Assembly (NCBI GenBank): GCA_027488835.1
Contig: JAIYAW010000001.1
Span: 300,254 to 364,253, forward strand
Direction: 5' to 3'
DNA length: 64,000 bases
From: Bacteroidota bacterium
GTDB lineage: Bacteria; Bacteroidota; Bacteroidia; NS11-12g; UBA955
In this document: piece after piece, positions 53,659 to 63,445 of the stretch
How positions within the stretch are numbered: position 1 is the stretch's first letter
Layout: the number at the start of each line of letters is the position of its first letter
The notes under the pieces: model-generated
Told to the model about the DNA's origin: nothing
Databases searched by the model: none
The model's input: the letters and a program-made list of their open reading frames with translations, nothing else
Program-made: the position numbers and the translations under genes

Positions 53659-56600
53659 TTACTTTTTATTGCGGTTATTATAATCAACGTCTTGGTCAAT
53701 AATTAGACCAAATTCTCTTGGATCATTGGCAAATCGGACTGTAGTTCTTCTATTTTGCCGATGTTGAAATTCGTTACATTTAACATATAATTTACCGTCG
53801 ATGGTTTCAATTTCGGTTGAATCATAGCTTTGGTAAACGGTTTTTGTAACATTTCCATCATCATCCAATTCCACAAACATTTTCTTGGTTTTATCGGGGA
53901 TATATTCAGTATATCCAGTTGGGGTTGTTCCGTCTTCACAAGCACAATCATTGATTAACTGCGTTTCGCCATAACCAACTGCAACAACTCTATTTTGGTC
54001 TAAGTTTTTCCTAGTTAAGAGATAATTAACCGCACTATCTGCTCTTCTATTTGATAGTTTAACGTTGTAATCATAAGGCATGCGACAATCAGTATGTGAA
54101 CCCAATTCAGCAACCAAATTAGGGTGTTTTTCCATGATTTTCGACATAAATGAATCGAGTGTTTTTTGAGCATCGGGACGAATTTCTGCCTTATCTAAAT
54201 CATAGAAAATTGGCAAAACATAAGCTTGTGTGAGTGCTTCTTTGATGTCAAAATCATTGATATCCTTTAAATTCTTTCTTAATTCTAATACATCTTCCTT
54301 AATAAAACCACGACCACCTTTTCTTCCTTTGGCAAAAGTATTGGAGTTACCTTCATTTGTGTTATTCGCGTCTCGGGTTACATCCATTTTAATTCCAAAT
54401 TTGGCTGGGTCATTGGCAAATCGAACTGTAGTTCTTCTATTTTGGCGGTGTTGGAATTCATTACATTTTACATAAGGATCACCGTTGAAAAATACAATTT
54501 CCATAGAATCATAATCTCTATAAATGGTTTTTTGAATATTTCCGTCGTCATCTAGTTCTACTAACATTTTCTTGGTTCGACCTTTAATATATGGCGTGTA
54601 ATCAACCATTGCAGAACCTTCACAATGGCAATCATTCATTAACTGAGTTTCACCATAACCTACAGCCACAATTCTATCAGGACCAATATTCCATACTTTG
54701 CGTAAATATGCCACTGCGCTATCAGCTCGTCTTTTAGCGAGTTTTTCATTATACTCATATGGCATACGACAGTCAGTGTGCGAACCTAATTCAGTAATTA
54801 GATATGGATATTTATATAAAATATTTACTGCGAATGAATCTAACACTCTTTGCGCGTCTGGTCTAATAATTGATTTGTCCAAATCATAGAAAATAGGCAA
54901 TACAAATACATCTGTTAGAGCGCGTTCAATTGTGAAATTTTCAATTGCATTGGCATCTTTCATGACAATAGGTGCTGGTGGAGGAGTTGTATCGATGGGA
55001 ATTGGTACATCAATGCATAAATCTTTAAAATCGTAAGCAAATCGAAGAGTTGTTCTCTTGTTTTGTCGATGTTGTTTTTCATTGCATGGAACGTAAGGAT
55101 TTCCATCAATAATTTTTATTTCTCTGCTTGAATAAGGCTGGTAGAATGATCTGATTTGTTTTCCCCTCGCATCTAATTCAACTTCCATTTTTTGTGTAAC
55201 GCCAGTTATATATGGTGTAAATCCACTCAAAGCTGTATTGCAATCACATTTGTTTACCAATTTAGACTCACCATAGCCGGTTGAATGTAACCGTATTGGA
55301 TTTATATTGTGTTTGGTAATTAAATAAGAAGCAATACTATCAGCTCTTTTTTGTGATAAACTCAAATTAAATTCATCTGTTTGTCTGCAATCTGTATGTG
55401 AGCCAATTTCTAAAACAAGATTGGGATTGGGAATTAGAATTTTTGAAGCGAGTGAGTCAAGTAAATCAAAGCTAGAAAGTTCATTGATGATTTTAGATTG
55501 TTCGTAAATTAGAGGAATATCATAAATTCCTTTGGTTGCAGATTCAGCGTCAAGTTTGGAAAATTCAATTGAACCATCACTGAAATTATCTCTACAATTA
55601 GGCAAAATAACAATACTATCGGCAATCCTATTACATGTGTCAGCTATTTTGGCAAATCGTTTTATTTTCTTTTTGAATCGCAGCGTAATTCTATCGTTCT
55701 GAATTGCTTGTAAACTATCACATTTTACATATTTTTTATTCTTGAAGACATATATTTCCGAATCAGAATAATTCAAATATTGCTTACCTATATACTTTCC
55801 AAGTTTATCAAATTTTAATATTTCTTTTTTGGTAATTGTATCAATAAATGGTGTGAAACCAATTACTTCAGAACCCTCACACTTGCAATCATTTATTAAT
55901 TTTGATTCACCATATCCTCTAGCGAGTATTTTCGCTGTATCTGCACCGTAAACAATAGCGAGATGGTTTTTAATGGTATCGGCTCTTCTTTGTGTAAGTT
56001 GTTGATTGTATTCTTTCCGATTGCTACATGGAGTATGCGATCCAATTTCGACACTTAAATCAGTGCGGTTTTTCAGAATACCTACTAAGTAGTATTTAAT
56101 AATATTTTTATTGAATGAGGATAAATTAGCTTGATTGTTTTCGTAGTGCAATGGCAAATTAAAAACTGCCGAAGTAGCGTTTCTTTCGTTAAAGCTATCA
56201 ATAGGTATAGGAACCTCACAAATCGCTTTAGATGGCTTCGGATTGATCCAAATTGTATCGTTAACATATTCAATAGAAGAATCCCTTTTCAACCATTCTA
56301 GGGTACAAGGTATGCTTCTATCAATATTGGTATATTTACCATCCCCATTGCGATCTTTTTTAACCAGTGGAATCTCATAATAAAACTGAAAGGTAGGACC
56401 GAGGGTAAAAGAATATCCAATTTCCCATTGAACTGGGGCATCTCTAGAGATATATCCCATTCCCATTTCTTTACGCAAACCATTCAGAACATTATCTGGA
56501 ACTTGTGGGTTTATCAGTCCTTTCTCAAAAATACCAAGCCCGGCCCAAATACGAAATACACAGTTTACTTGATAATTTATGCCAATTGCATCTCTACCGT

Positions 56601-56805
56601 AATTGTTGGTCGGATTTAATTCCCACATACCGTATACCCCAAATCGGTTAACTAGATTTACAACAGCTGCTTTTAAGCGTAAAGAAGAAAACGAATAATA
56701 TGGAGAAAATGGTGTGATACCCGCACCCAAAATCAATTGCTGAGACGTTCCATATTTCGCAATGAATAAAAATAGAATTAAAAAAGTAGTTTTTAAAAAT
56801 CTCAA
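53659..56805 (-). CDS. outer-membrane-associated protein with four tandem OmpA-like domains
   Basis: 1048 residues, TTG start with a signal peptide (to about KYGTSQQ). A unique N-terminal 200 residues is followed by four OmpA C-terminal-like peptidoglycan-binding domains at about 212-310, 425-525, 632-730 and 860-960, separated by repeated linkers (KMFVELDDDGN..., CNEFQHRQNRRTTVRF). Each has an RRAD/KRAD motif. Copies 2-4 keep the diaminopimelate-binding Asp in SHTD; copy 1 has Pro259 instead. Paired cysteines recur in each copy (HTxC and NDCxCE). Likely binds peptidoglycan at several points. Confidence 0.82.
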   Translation of the reverse strand: MRFLKTTFLILFLFIAKYGTSQQLILGAGITPFSPYYSFSSLRLKAAVVNLVNRFGVYGMWELNPTNNYGRDAIGINYQVNCVFRIWAGLGIFEKGLINPQVPDNVLNGLRKEMGMGYISRDAPVQWEIGYSFTLGPTFQFYYEIPLVKKDRNGDGKYTNIDRSIPCTLEWLKRDSSIEYVNDTIWINPKPSKAICEVPIPIDSFNERNATSAVFNLPLHYENNQANLSSFNKNIIKYYLVGILKNRTDLSVEIGSHTPCSNRKEYNQQLTQRRADTIKNHLAIVYGADTAKILARGYGESKLINDCKCEGSEVIGFTPFIDTITKKEILKFDKLGKYIGKQYLNYSDSEIYVFKNKKYVKCDSLQAIQNDRITLRFKKKIKRFAKIADTCNRIADSIVILPNCRDNFSDGSIEFSKLDAESATKGIYDIPLIYEQSKIINELSSFDLLDSLASKILIPNPNLVLEIGSHTDCRQTDEFNLSLSQKRADSIASYLITKHNINPIRLHSTGYGESKLVNKCDCNTALSGFTPYITGVTQKMEVELDARGKQIRSFYQPYSSREIKIIDGNPYVPCNEKQHRQNKRTTLRFAYDFKDLCIDVPIPIDTTPPPAPIVMKDANAIENFTIERALTDVFVLPIFYDLDKSIIRPDAQRVLDSFAVNILYKYPYLITELGSHTDCRMPYEYNEKLAKRRADSAVAYLRKVWNIGPDRIVAVGYGETQLMNDCHCEGSAMVDYTPYIKGRTKKMLVELDDDGNIQKTIYRDYDSMEIVFFNGDPYVKCNEFQHRQNRRTTVRFANDPAKFGIKMDVTRDANNTNEGNSNTFAKGRKGGRGFIKEDVLELRKNLKDINDFDIKEALTQAYVLPIFYDLDKAEIRPDAQKTLDSFMSKIMEKHPNLVAELGSHTDCRMPYDYNVKLSNRRADSAVNYLLTRKNLDQNRVVAVGYGETQLINDCACEDGTTPTGYTEYIPDKTKKMFVELDDDGNVTKTVYQSYDSTEIETIDGKLYVKCNEFQHRQNRRTTVRFANDPREFGLIIDQDVDYNNRNKK
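53690..56175 (-). repeat. four-fold internal repeat of about 210 codons in the OmpA-domain gene
   Basis: Conserved SHTx positions fall at residues 257, 470, 676 and 904, giving spacings of 213, 206 and 228 codons. Copies 3 and 4 are still visibly alike in DNA (compare around 53731 with 54417), so that duplication is the youngest. Confidence 0.75.
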
Positions 56806-56829
56806 GGGGTAAACGCGCTAAACTTGCTT

Positions 56830-56837
56830 CAAATTTA
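56830..56837 (-). promoter_or_regulatory. TAAATTTG box upstream of the OmpA-domain gene
   Basis: On the minus strand TAAATTTG lies 24 bases before the TTG start. There is no clear TTG at -33 spacing. Confidence 0.35.
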
Positions 56838-56910
56838 GACCAAAATAGATAAAAATTAGCATCACTTAAATTTGTTTTTTTATAAAATGTTAAAACGAGG
56901 AATCACTAGG

Positions 56911-59900
56911 TCAATATCCCTTCTGTTTTGGAATTATTTGGATAGTCTCTTTTTTTAATTGTGCTGTGAAAGGGTTCCAAATTTTACCCAAAAAAACATT
57001 CATACGTTGACAAACTTTATCAGTTTCTATTTTTGCATTTTTTATTGCATTAAGAGCATTTTGATTCATATTTAACCCCTGAGAAATGAGGCTATTTGCA
57101 TTGTCTAATAAATTATTTAACCTAACTGTTGATTCTTCATAATAGGTAATCTCATCAGGCATCATGAATAAATTTTTTAAATTAGAAATACTATCTGAGA
57201 GTGGTTTTTTCATTTTTTCGATATAGGCTTTAACACTATCATTTTCCCATTTGTAATCGCTCAATGAATTCAAAGTTTTTTCAATCTGTTTAATTCCTTC
57301 AAATGCCTCATAGGCCCTTTTCACAATTGGCTTGAATTCATCATAGGCGGCACTTTGTTGAACATATAAATTTGTATCAAACCTGTATCGAGGATAAATC
57401 ACTTCCACAAATGCACTGTCATTATTATTATTATTGTCAGATATAATTAATTTGTATTTGCCAGGTTCAACAGTTCTACCTGATGGTAAGGTTTCATCTG
57501 GCTTAGGTGTTTGATTACTTGGGAAATAGAATCCATCTTCAATCATTCTCCATGAAATTCTATAAAATCCTCCACTATCATAACTAAATTTATGGGTGCG
57601 AATTAATTGATTCTTCCAATTGTATACCCTACCTGTTAATTCAATTTTTTTATCATCAGGTTTCTTAATCAAATACATATTTACATTGCAACCATAGGGT
57701 TTATTCGGAGCGTTCCAAATGCCATCCGCACCAAAACGCATTCCATTGGGTTGGTTGTAATCAAAGATATATCCATGATTGGTTCCTAAAATTTGAATGT
57801 TTTTTGTTAAGTTGAATTCTGTGGTTAATTTTCTTAATGCTGAGATGTCGTCAATAATCCAAATCCCTCTGCCGAAAGTACCAATAACCAAATCATTTTC
57901 GGTGGTTTGGATTTTCAAGTCTTGTACTGGACACGAAGGAAATTTCTTCCATTTCTTCCAAGTTGTTCCACCATTAAAGCTTACATAAAGTCCTTGATCT
58001 GTGCCTAAAAATACAAGTTGATGATTTTTGGGATCTACTGTAATTGACAAACAGTATCCTTTAACTACTGCCGTAATCATATTCTGCCAAGTCGTTCCTC
58101 CATCTGTTGATTTAAATAAATAAGGATTCCAATCGTTTTGACGGTAATTATTGGCTATAACCCAAATATTAATTTTTGTATCAATGAACTTATTATTTTT
58201 AGATTGAACAGTTTGATTTATTGTATCAATAAATATAACAGGAATCCAAGCATTTTTAGGTATTCCTTTCACATTTCCAGTCAAATTAGTCCAGCTCTTT
58301 CCGCCATCAATAGTTTGTTGAATTTGGCCATCGTCTGTACCAATTATTATTTCTTTTTCCGGATTTATTGGGTTCGGAGCAATACTAAGAATTGTACAAT
58401 AATTTTCGGCACCTGTTGCATCAATGGTCAAACCACCACTTTGCGATTGATGTAATTTGGCAGTATCATCTGTTGTTAAATCTGGCGAAATTATTTCCCA
58501 ACTTGCACCTTTATTGTGGCTAACATGTAAAAACTGGCTCCCATAATACAATGAATTTGGTTTTTGAGGGATAAGACTCAGCGCCGCATTCCAATTAAAT
58601 CTTAAGTTAATCCCACTTGGGTGAACCGGTTTAATAAATGATGTCTTTTGTAATTTTAGATTGTAATGAAAGAGATTACCACTTTGATACATGGCATAAC
58701 CCTCATTTGGATTATTTTCAATAGGTGCAACATCAAATCCATCTCCATAGAGTAATTCTTGCCAATTGTGATTTTGAATTCCACCATTCTTAAACAAAAA
58801 TCCTGGCCCAATCCAACTACCATTATCTTGAAGTCCTCCATAAACATTATACGGAATCTGATTGTCAACGTTTACATGATAAAATTGACCAACAGGAATA
58901 TTTTCTGCAAATCTCCAAGTTTGTCCTCCATCATAAGAAATATTTAAACCGCCGTCATTTCCATTGATCATATAATTTGGATCGTCTGGGTGAACAAAAA
59001 AAGCGTGGTGATCAGGATGTATATGTCCCCAATCTGCTAATATTTCCCAGTTTTTTCCACCGTCTTCGCTTTTTGAAATTTGACTCCAAATGCTGAAAAC
59101 ACGGTTTTCATTTTTTGGGTCTACATATATTTCAGAATAATAAAAGGGTCGGTTTCCTATATTGGGATTTTGAGAAGTTTTAAACCAATTATTTCCACCA
59201 TCATTGGTTCGATAAAAGGCGGTATTTTTTGATTCAATTAAAGCATAGATTCTGTCAGGATTCGAGGATGAAATAGCAATTCCTATTCTTCCTAAATTAC
59301 CCTCTGGTAATCCATTTTTGGTTGATAATTTTGTCCAATTGCCGCCGCCGTCATTTGAAACATACAATCCACTACCGTTACCTCCACTTCTATAGGTATA
59401 TGGTTTCCTTTGGAAATCATACATGTTGGCAATGATTTTATTTGGATTATTTATATCGAGAATCAATTCTGCGCAACCTGTAGTTGAATTTGTAAATAGA
59501 ACCTTTTGCCAAGTTTGTCCACCATCGTTACTTTTAAAAACTCCACGGTCATTATTTGGTCCCCAAACACTACCCATGGCAGCCACATAAATCTGGTTGG
59601 AGTTTAATGGATTAATTACAATTCTATGAATTGTTTTTGTTGCTTCAAGTCCAATACATTTCCAAGATTTACCCGCATCTAAACTTTTGTAAATTCCTTT
59701 GCCGCTGTTGTGGCTATTTCGGGGATTTCCTTCACCGGTGCCCACATAAATCACATTGGCATTGTTTGGATCAATGGCAATGGAACCTATACTTTGAATA
59801 TCTTGCTCGTCGAAAATTGGATTCCATGAAATACCTGCGTTCGTGCTTTTCCAGACGCCACCACTGGCTGCACCAACATAAATTGTGTTCTTAAAATTGA

Positions 59901-60060
59901 TTGTAGCTGTATTTCTGGGGACTGCGATGGCGGTAATTCTTCCACTCATTGCTGCTGGGCCAATATTTCTAATTGGATAATTGTCTATAATTTTATCAAT
60001 TTGAGCTGATAATGTGATTGTTGCAAAAATTGCAATTACAAAACCCAATATTCTCTGCAT
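56911..60060 (-). CDS. secreted BNR/sortilin-like beta-propeller protein
   Basis: 1049 residues with a signal peptide (to about TITLSAQ). About 40-740 is built from BNR/Asp-box repeats (SxDxGxxW forms such as STNAGISW, SLDAGKSW, SNDGGQTW, TNDGGNNW), predicted to fold as one or two seven-bladed propellers like those of GH74 and sortilin/VPS10 proteins. A beta-sandwich region (about 800-890) and a C-terminal helical part (about 905-1030) follow. No type IX secretion C-terminal domain is obvious. Ligand or enzyme activity unknown. A promoter box lies 5 bases before its ATG. Confidence 0.82.
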   Translation of the reverse strand: MQRILGFVIAIFATITLSAQIDKIIDNYPIRNIGPAAMSGRITAIAVPRNTATINFKNTIYVGAASGGVWKSTNAGISWNPIFDEQDIQSIGSIAIDPNNANVIYVGTGEGNPRNSHNSGKGIYKSLDAGKSWKCIGLEATKTIHRIVINPLNSNQIYVAAMGSVWGPNNDRGVFKSNDGGQTWQKVLFTNSTTGCAELILDINNPNKIIANMYDFQRKPYTYRSGGNGSGLYVSNDGGGNWTKLSTKNGLPEGNLGRIGIAISSSNPDRIYALIESKNTAFYRTNDGGNNWFKTSQNPNIGNRPFYYSEIYVDPKNENRVFSIWSQISKSEDGGKNWEILADWGHIHPDHHAFFVHPDDPNYMINGNDGGLNISYDGGQTWRFAENIPVGQFYHVNVDNQIPYNVYGGLQDNGSWIGPGFLFKNGGIQNHNWQELLYGDGFDVAPIENNPNEGYAMYQSGNLFHYNLKLQKTSFIKPVHPSGINLRFNWNAALSLIPQKPNSLYYGSQFLHVSHNKGASWEIISPDLTTDDTAKLHQSQSGGLTIDATGAENYCTILSIAPNPINPEKEIIIGTDDGQIQQTIDGGKSWTNLTGNVKGIPKNAWIPVIFIDTINQTVQSKNNKFIDTKINIWVIANNYRQNDWNPYLFKSTDGGTTWQNMITAVVKGYCLSITVDPKNHQLVFLGTDQGLYVSFNGGTTWKKWKKFPSCPVQDLKIQTTENDLVIGTFGRGIWIIDDISALRKLTTEFNLTKNIQILGTNHGYIFDYNQPNGMRFGADGIWNAPNKPYGCNVNMYLIKKPDDKKIELTGRVYNWKNQLIRTHKFSYDSGGFYRISWRMIEDGFYFPSNQTPKPDETLPSGRTVEPGKYKLIISDNNNNNDSAFVEVIYPRYRFDTNLYVQQSAAYDEFKPIVKRAYEAFEGIKQIEKTLNSLSDYKWENDSVKAYIEKMKKPLSDSISNLKNLFMMPDEITYYEESTVRLNNLLDNANSLISQGLNMNQNALNAIKNAKIETDKVCQRMNVFLGKIWNPFTAQLKKETIQIIPKQKGY

Positions 60061-60065
60061 AAATT

Positions 60066-60073
60066 CAAAAATA
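60066..60073 (-). promoter_or_regulatory. TATTTTTG box 5 bases before the BNR-protein ATG
   Basis: Minus-strand TATTTTTG followed by AATTT and then ATG (60060-60058). This predicts a leaderless or nearly leaderless transcript. Confidence 0.5.
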
Positions 60074-60146
60074 TCTCATGAATTTGATTTTAACTAACAT
60101 TTTTCATTTTTTGACGATGATCATCTGTATTCAAATATGATTCATG

Positions 60147-60154
60147 TAATTTTG
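60147..60154 (+). promoter_or_regulatory. TAATTTTG box 6 bases before the metallophosphoesterase ATG
   Basis: TAATTTTG followed by CAAGTA and the ATG at 60161. It also argues that the upstream ATG at 60137 is not the start, since that codon lies before the box. Confidence 0.5.
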
Positions 60155-60160
60155 CAAGTA

Positions 60161-61408
60161 ATGTTAAAGAGCAAACTATTCGGTCCTATAACTTTCTTCT
60201 TAATTTTTATTGGAATTGATTTATACGTTTGGCAAGGAATTAAATTTCTAATGCGAAACGCAAGTCCCTCCAAAATTAAAAAGGCCAAATATATTTACTG
60301 GGGTTATTCTATATTGATGTACGCAGTATTCGTTTGTTTAAGACTTATTCATCTTCAACCATCGCCATTCATGAAGGTTTTTGGGGCATTGGTACTGATT
60401 ATATTTATTGTAAAATTGATTTGGGTAATTTTCTTGTTGATTGACGATTTGATAAGACTTTTTAGATGGGCAATTCAGTATGCTACTAAGAAAGAGATCA
60501 TTCAAAATACCACCAATGACGGAATTTCGCGTTTGAAATTTCTAAATTACATGGCTTTAGGAATTGGTTCTTTATTTATTAGTTCAGCAGTATGGGGTAT
60601 TTTTAAAGGCGCGCACAATTATATCATTAGGCGGAGAACATTGAAAATTGACGGTTTACCAGAAGCATTCAAAGGATTAAAAATTGTACAAATTTCAGAT
60701 ATTCATACAGGTAGTTTTTGGGATAAGGATGCTGTAATACGTGGTGTGCGTTTGATTATGAATGAAAAGGCAGATTTGATTTTCTTTACGGGTGATTTGG
60801 TGAATGATACATCAAAAGAAGCCGAAGCCTGGATTGAAGTTTTTAAAGAAATAAAAGCGCCATTGGGTGTTTATTCAACCTTGGGAAATCATGATTATGG
60901 AGACTATGTGCAATGGGAATCTCCAGAAGCTAAGGAGCAGAATTTTTTAGATATTTTGCAACATCATAAATCTATGGGCTGGAATTTATTGATGGATGAG
61001 CACCGCATCATAGAAAAAGAGGGGGACAGAATAGCAATCTTAGGTATTCAAAATTGGAGTAATCTTGGAAAATTCCCCAAATATGGTAATTTAGAAAAAG
61101 CATATACAGGCACTGAAGATATTCCCGTGAAATTATTATTGAGCCATGATCCAACACATTGGCGCCAGCAGGTTTTGAATTTCAAACCTGATATTAAGGC
61201 AAGTTTTGCAGGACATACCCATGGATTGCAGTTTGGGGTTGATACGGCATTTTACAGATGGAGTCCGGCTAAATTTATTTATAATGAATGGATGGATTTA
61301 TACACTGAAAACAATCAGCATTTGTATGTAAATAGGGGATTTGGTTATTTAGGGTATCCGGGTAGAATGGGAATTTACCCTGAAATTTCAGTTTTCACTT
61401 TGGTTTAA
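60161..61408 (+). CDS. membrane-anchored metallophosphoesterase (YkuE/YaeI-like)
   Basis: 415 residues. Four N-terminal hydrophobic segments (to about residue 160) anchor a calcineurin-like phosphoesterase domain. Metal-binding motifs in order: QISDIHTG, FTGDLVND, LGNHDYG, LLSHDP and AGHTHG, all intact. YkuE/YaeI-type relatives act on lipid-linked or envelope substrates such as UDP-diacylglucosamine; the substrate here is unknown. Start chosen at 60161 because of the promoter box. Divergent from the BNR gene. Confidence 0.88.
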   Translation: MLKSKLFGPITFFLIFIGIDLYVWQGIKFLMRNASPSKIKKAKYIYWGYSILMYAVFVCLRLIHLQPSPFMKVFGALVLIIFIVKLIWVIFLLIDDLIRLFRWAIQYATKKEIIQNTTNDGISRLKFLNYMALGIGSLFISSAVWGIFKGAHNYIIRRRTLKIDGLPEAFKGLKIVQISDIHTGSFWDKDAVIRGVRLIMNEKADLIFFTGDLVNDTSKEAEAWIEVFKEIKAPLGVYSTLGNHDYGDYVQWESPEAKEQNFLDILQHHKSMGWNLLMDEHRIIEKEGDRIAILGIQNWSNLGKFPKYGNLEKAYTGTEDIPVKLLLSHDPTHWRQQVLNFKPDIKASFAGHTHGLQFGVDTAFYRWSPAKFIYNEWMDLYTENNQHLYVNRGFGYLGYPGRMGIYPEISVFTLV

Positions 61409-61423
61409 AACCTGAGATACAAA

Positions 61424-61453
61424 AAAAAGGGTTGGTGAATACCAACCCTTTTT
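61424..61453. terminator. bidirectional terminator between metallophosphoesterase gene and htpG
   Basis: AAAAAGGGTTGGT and ACCAACCCTTTTT pair perfectly around GAAT, with an A-run on one side and a T-run on the other, between convergent stops. Confidence 0.9.
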
Positions 61454-61471
61454 ATGTATTTACTAAAAATA

Positions 61472-63280
61472 TTATAACAATTGTTTTGCTTTGAGAATAA
61501 AGCGCTCAAGCGCTTCACCTTTTAATTGTTGCTTCTCAAGCAAAGCCAAATCAATACAATATTGAATTGATTCTTTTTGCTCAGACTCGCTTTTTTGTAA
61601 TATTTTAATGGCAATTGGGTTGTTAGCATTTATGACCATCGTTTGTTTTTTTAATCCCAAATCGCCAAAGGGCATAGATTGTCCCATTTTAGCATATTCA
61701 TCCATCCTGCGTTCCCATTCACTTCTGTGAATTGAAATAAACTCTTGTTGTGGTGGCATCGATTCCATTTTAACATCAAATGCAACTTCGTTGATAATTG
61801 ATTTTACTTGTTTTTCAATTTCTTCTTGTTGTTCCTTAGTTAAAACAGATTCGATGGTAACATCTTTTTCGATGAGTTGATCCATTGGACCTCCATCAAC
61901 ACATCTGAATTTGGTTTTTTCAAATTTACCTTCGGCAAACCCTGCAAAGTGAACATCCAATTGTCCATCAAGAACAATTACTTCATAGCCCATATCTTTC
62001 GCATTTTTAACACTCATATGTTGAGCACTTAAATCAGTTGCATATAATACAACAGTTTCGCCATTTTTGTCAGTTTGATTTATTTTGCAATGATCAATCC
62101 ATTCTTGAATGGTATATAATTTGCCTTCAGTATTTTTCACTAAACAGAAGTCTTTCATTCTTTCAGCAAATTTCTCATCTGAAAGCATGCCATATTTTGC
62201 AATAAGGTCTAAATATTCCCATTTATTTTCATAATCAGTTCTATCTAAATTGAAAATTTCCTGAAGTTTGTCGCTCACTTTTTTAGAAATGTGAGAAGTG
62301 ATTTTCTTTACATTTAAATCGCTTTGCAAAGCACTTCTGCTCACATTCAAAGGAATATCTGGAGAATCAATTACACCTTGGAGCAGCACCAAGTATTCTG
62401 GTAAAACATCTTTTACATCTTCTGTAACGAAAACTTGGTTGCAATAAAGTTGAACCCTATCTTTTCTGTTATCTAAAGCTTGATTAATTTTAGGAAAATA
62501 CAAAACGCCGGTTAAATTGAATGGATAATCGGTATTGATATGTATTTGAAACAATGGAGCTTCCTGCATTGGATAAAGTTCTTGGTAGAAATTCTTGTAA
62601 TCTTCATCCGTTAATTCTCCTGGTTTTTTAGTCCAAATAGGATTGGTATTGTTTACCACTTCGCCCTCAAACTCAACAGGAATTGGAAGGAAACGACAAT
62701 ATTTACGCAATAGTTCTTTTACTTTCCATTGAGATAAATATACTTCCGCATCTTCATCTGTTAGATGCAAAATGATATCTGTCCCGCGTTTTTTGCGTTT
62801 TCCTTTGTCTAATGTGTAGGAAGTTGATCCATCACAATTCCATTCAACTGCTTCTGAACCTTTTTGGAATGATTTGGTTTGAATGGTCACATTTTTTGCA
62901 ACCATAAATGCGGAATAAAATCCCAAGCCAAAATGACCAATCATTTGATCTGGTTCTTTGTCCTTCCATTTTTCAACGAATTCTGTAGCCCCTGAAAAAG
63001 CCAATTGAGTAATATACTTCTCAACTTCTTCTTCTGTCATTCCAATACCGCTATCGGAAATGGTAATGGTTTTTTTCTTCTCGTCAATTTTAACCTCAAC
63101 TTTACAATTGTTGATATCATCATCAAATTCACCAACCCTAGAAAGTGTAGAAAGTTTTTTTGTTGCGTCAACTGCATTACTTACCAATTCTCTTAAAAAA
63201 ATCTCTTGATCTGTATAGAGAAACTTTTTAATTATTGGAAAAATGTTTTCTGATTGTACTGATATTTGTCCGGTTTTCAT
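61472..63280 (-). CDS. htpG: chaperone HtpG (Hsp90)
   Basis: 602 residues, slightly shorter than the E. coli protein (624). N-terminal ATP-binding domain with RELVSNAVDATKKL, SDSGIGMT and GHFGLGFYSAFMV; middle domain with the catalytic-loop-like NVSRSALQSD; C-terminal dimerisation domain from about 480. ATP-driven folding helper active under stress. No CIRCE or clear heat-shock element was found in the 160 bases upstream. Confidence 0.96.
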   Translation of the reverse strand: MKTGQISVQSENIFPIIKKFLYTDQEIFLRELVSNAVDATKKLSTLSRVGEFDDDINNCKVEVKIDEKKKTITISDSGIGMTEEEVEKYITQLAFSGATEFVEKWKDKEPDQMIGHFGLGFYSAFMVAKNVTIQTKSFQKGSEAVEWNCDGSTSYTLDKGKRKKRGTDIILHLTDEDAEVYLSQWKVKELLRKYCRFLPIPVEFEGEVVNNTNPIWTKKPGELTDEDYKNFYQELYPMQEAPLFQIHINTDYPFNLTGVLYFPKINQALDNRKDRVQLYCNQVFVTEDVKDVLPEYLVLLQGVIDSPDIPLNVSRSALQSDLNVKKITSHISKKVSDKLQEIFNLDRTDYENKWEYLDLIAKYGMLSDEKFAERMKDFCLVKNTEGKLYTIQEWIDHCKINQTDKNGETVVLYATDLSAQHMSVKNAKDMGYEVIVLDGQLDVHFAGFAEGKFEKTKFRCVDGGPMDQLIEKDVTIESVLTKEQQEEIEKQVKSIINEVAFDVKMESMPPQQEFISIHRSEWERRMDEYAKMGQSMPFGDLGLKKQTMVINANNPIAIKILQKSESEQKESIQYCIDLALLEKQQLKGEALERFILKAKQLL

Positions 63281-63428
63281 AACTAATGTTAAACTATCAA
63301 TCTGTATTCCAAACTAGATTGGCTGAAAAATTGTCAGTATGATAGCATTAGTTTTGCGTTTTTTGTCATATTTGAAGAATTTTTTTGCATTTATTAATGG
63401 ACAAGGTGTATCTAATTTGTTTCCTTGT

Positions 63429-63436
63429 TAATTTTG
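63429..63436 (+). promoter_or_regulatory. TAATTTTG box upstream of recX
   Basis: TAATTTTG ends 9 bases before the ATG at 63446, again predicting a very short leader. An in-frame TTG at 63440 would be an alternative start. Confidence 0.4.
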
Positions 63437-63445
63437 TGATTGAGC

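Noticed and set aside
56911-60060. Type IX secretion sorting domain on the BNR protein
   Set aside because: The C-terminus is helical and charged, without the beta-rich Ig-like domain or a conserved terminal Lys/Gly motif; only a signal peptide is supported.
63281-63445. CIRCE-like or heat-shock operator upstream of htpG
   Set aside because: Only a 4-bp repeat CTGA/TCAG was found; there is no long inverted repeat and no clear box on the minus strand.
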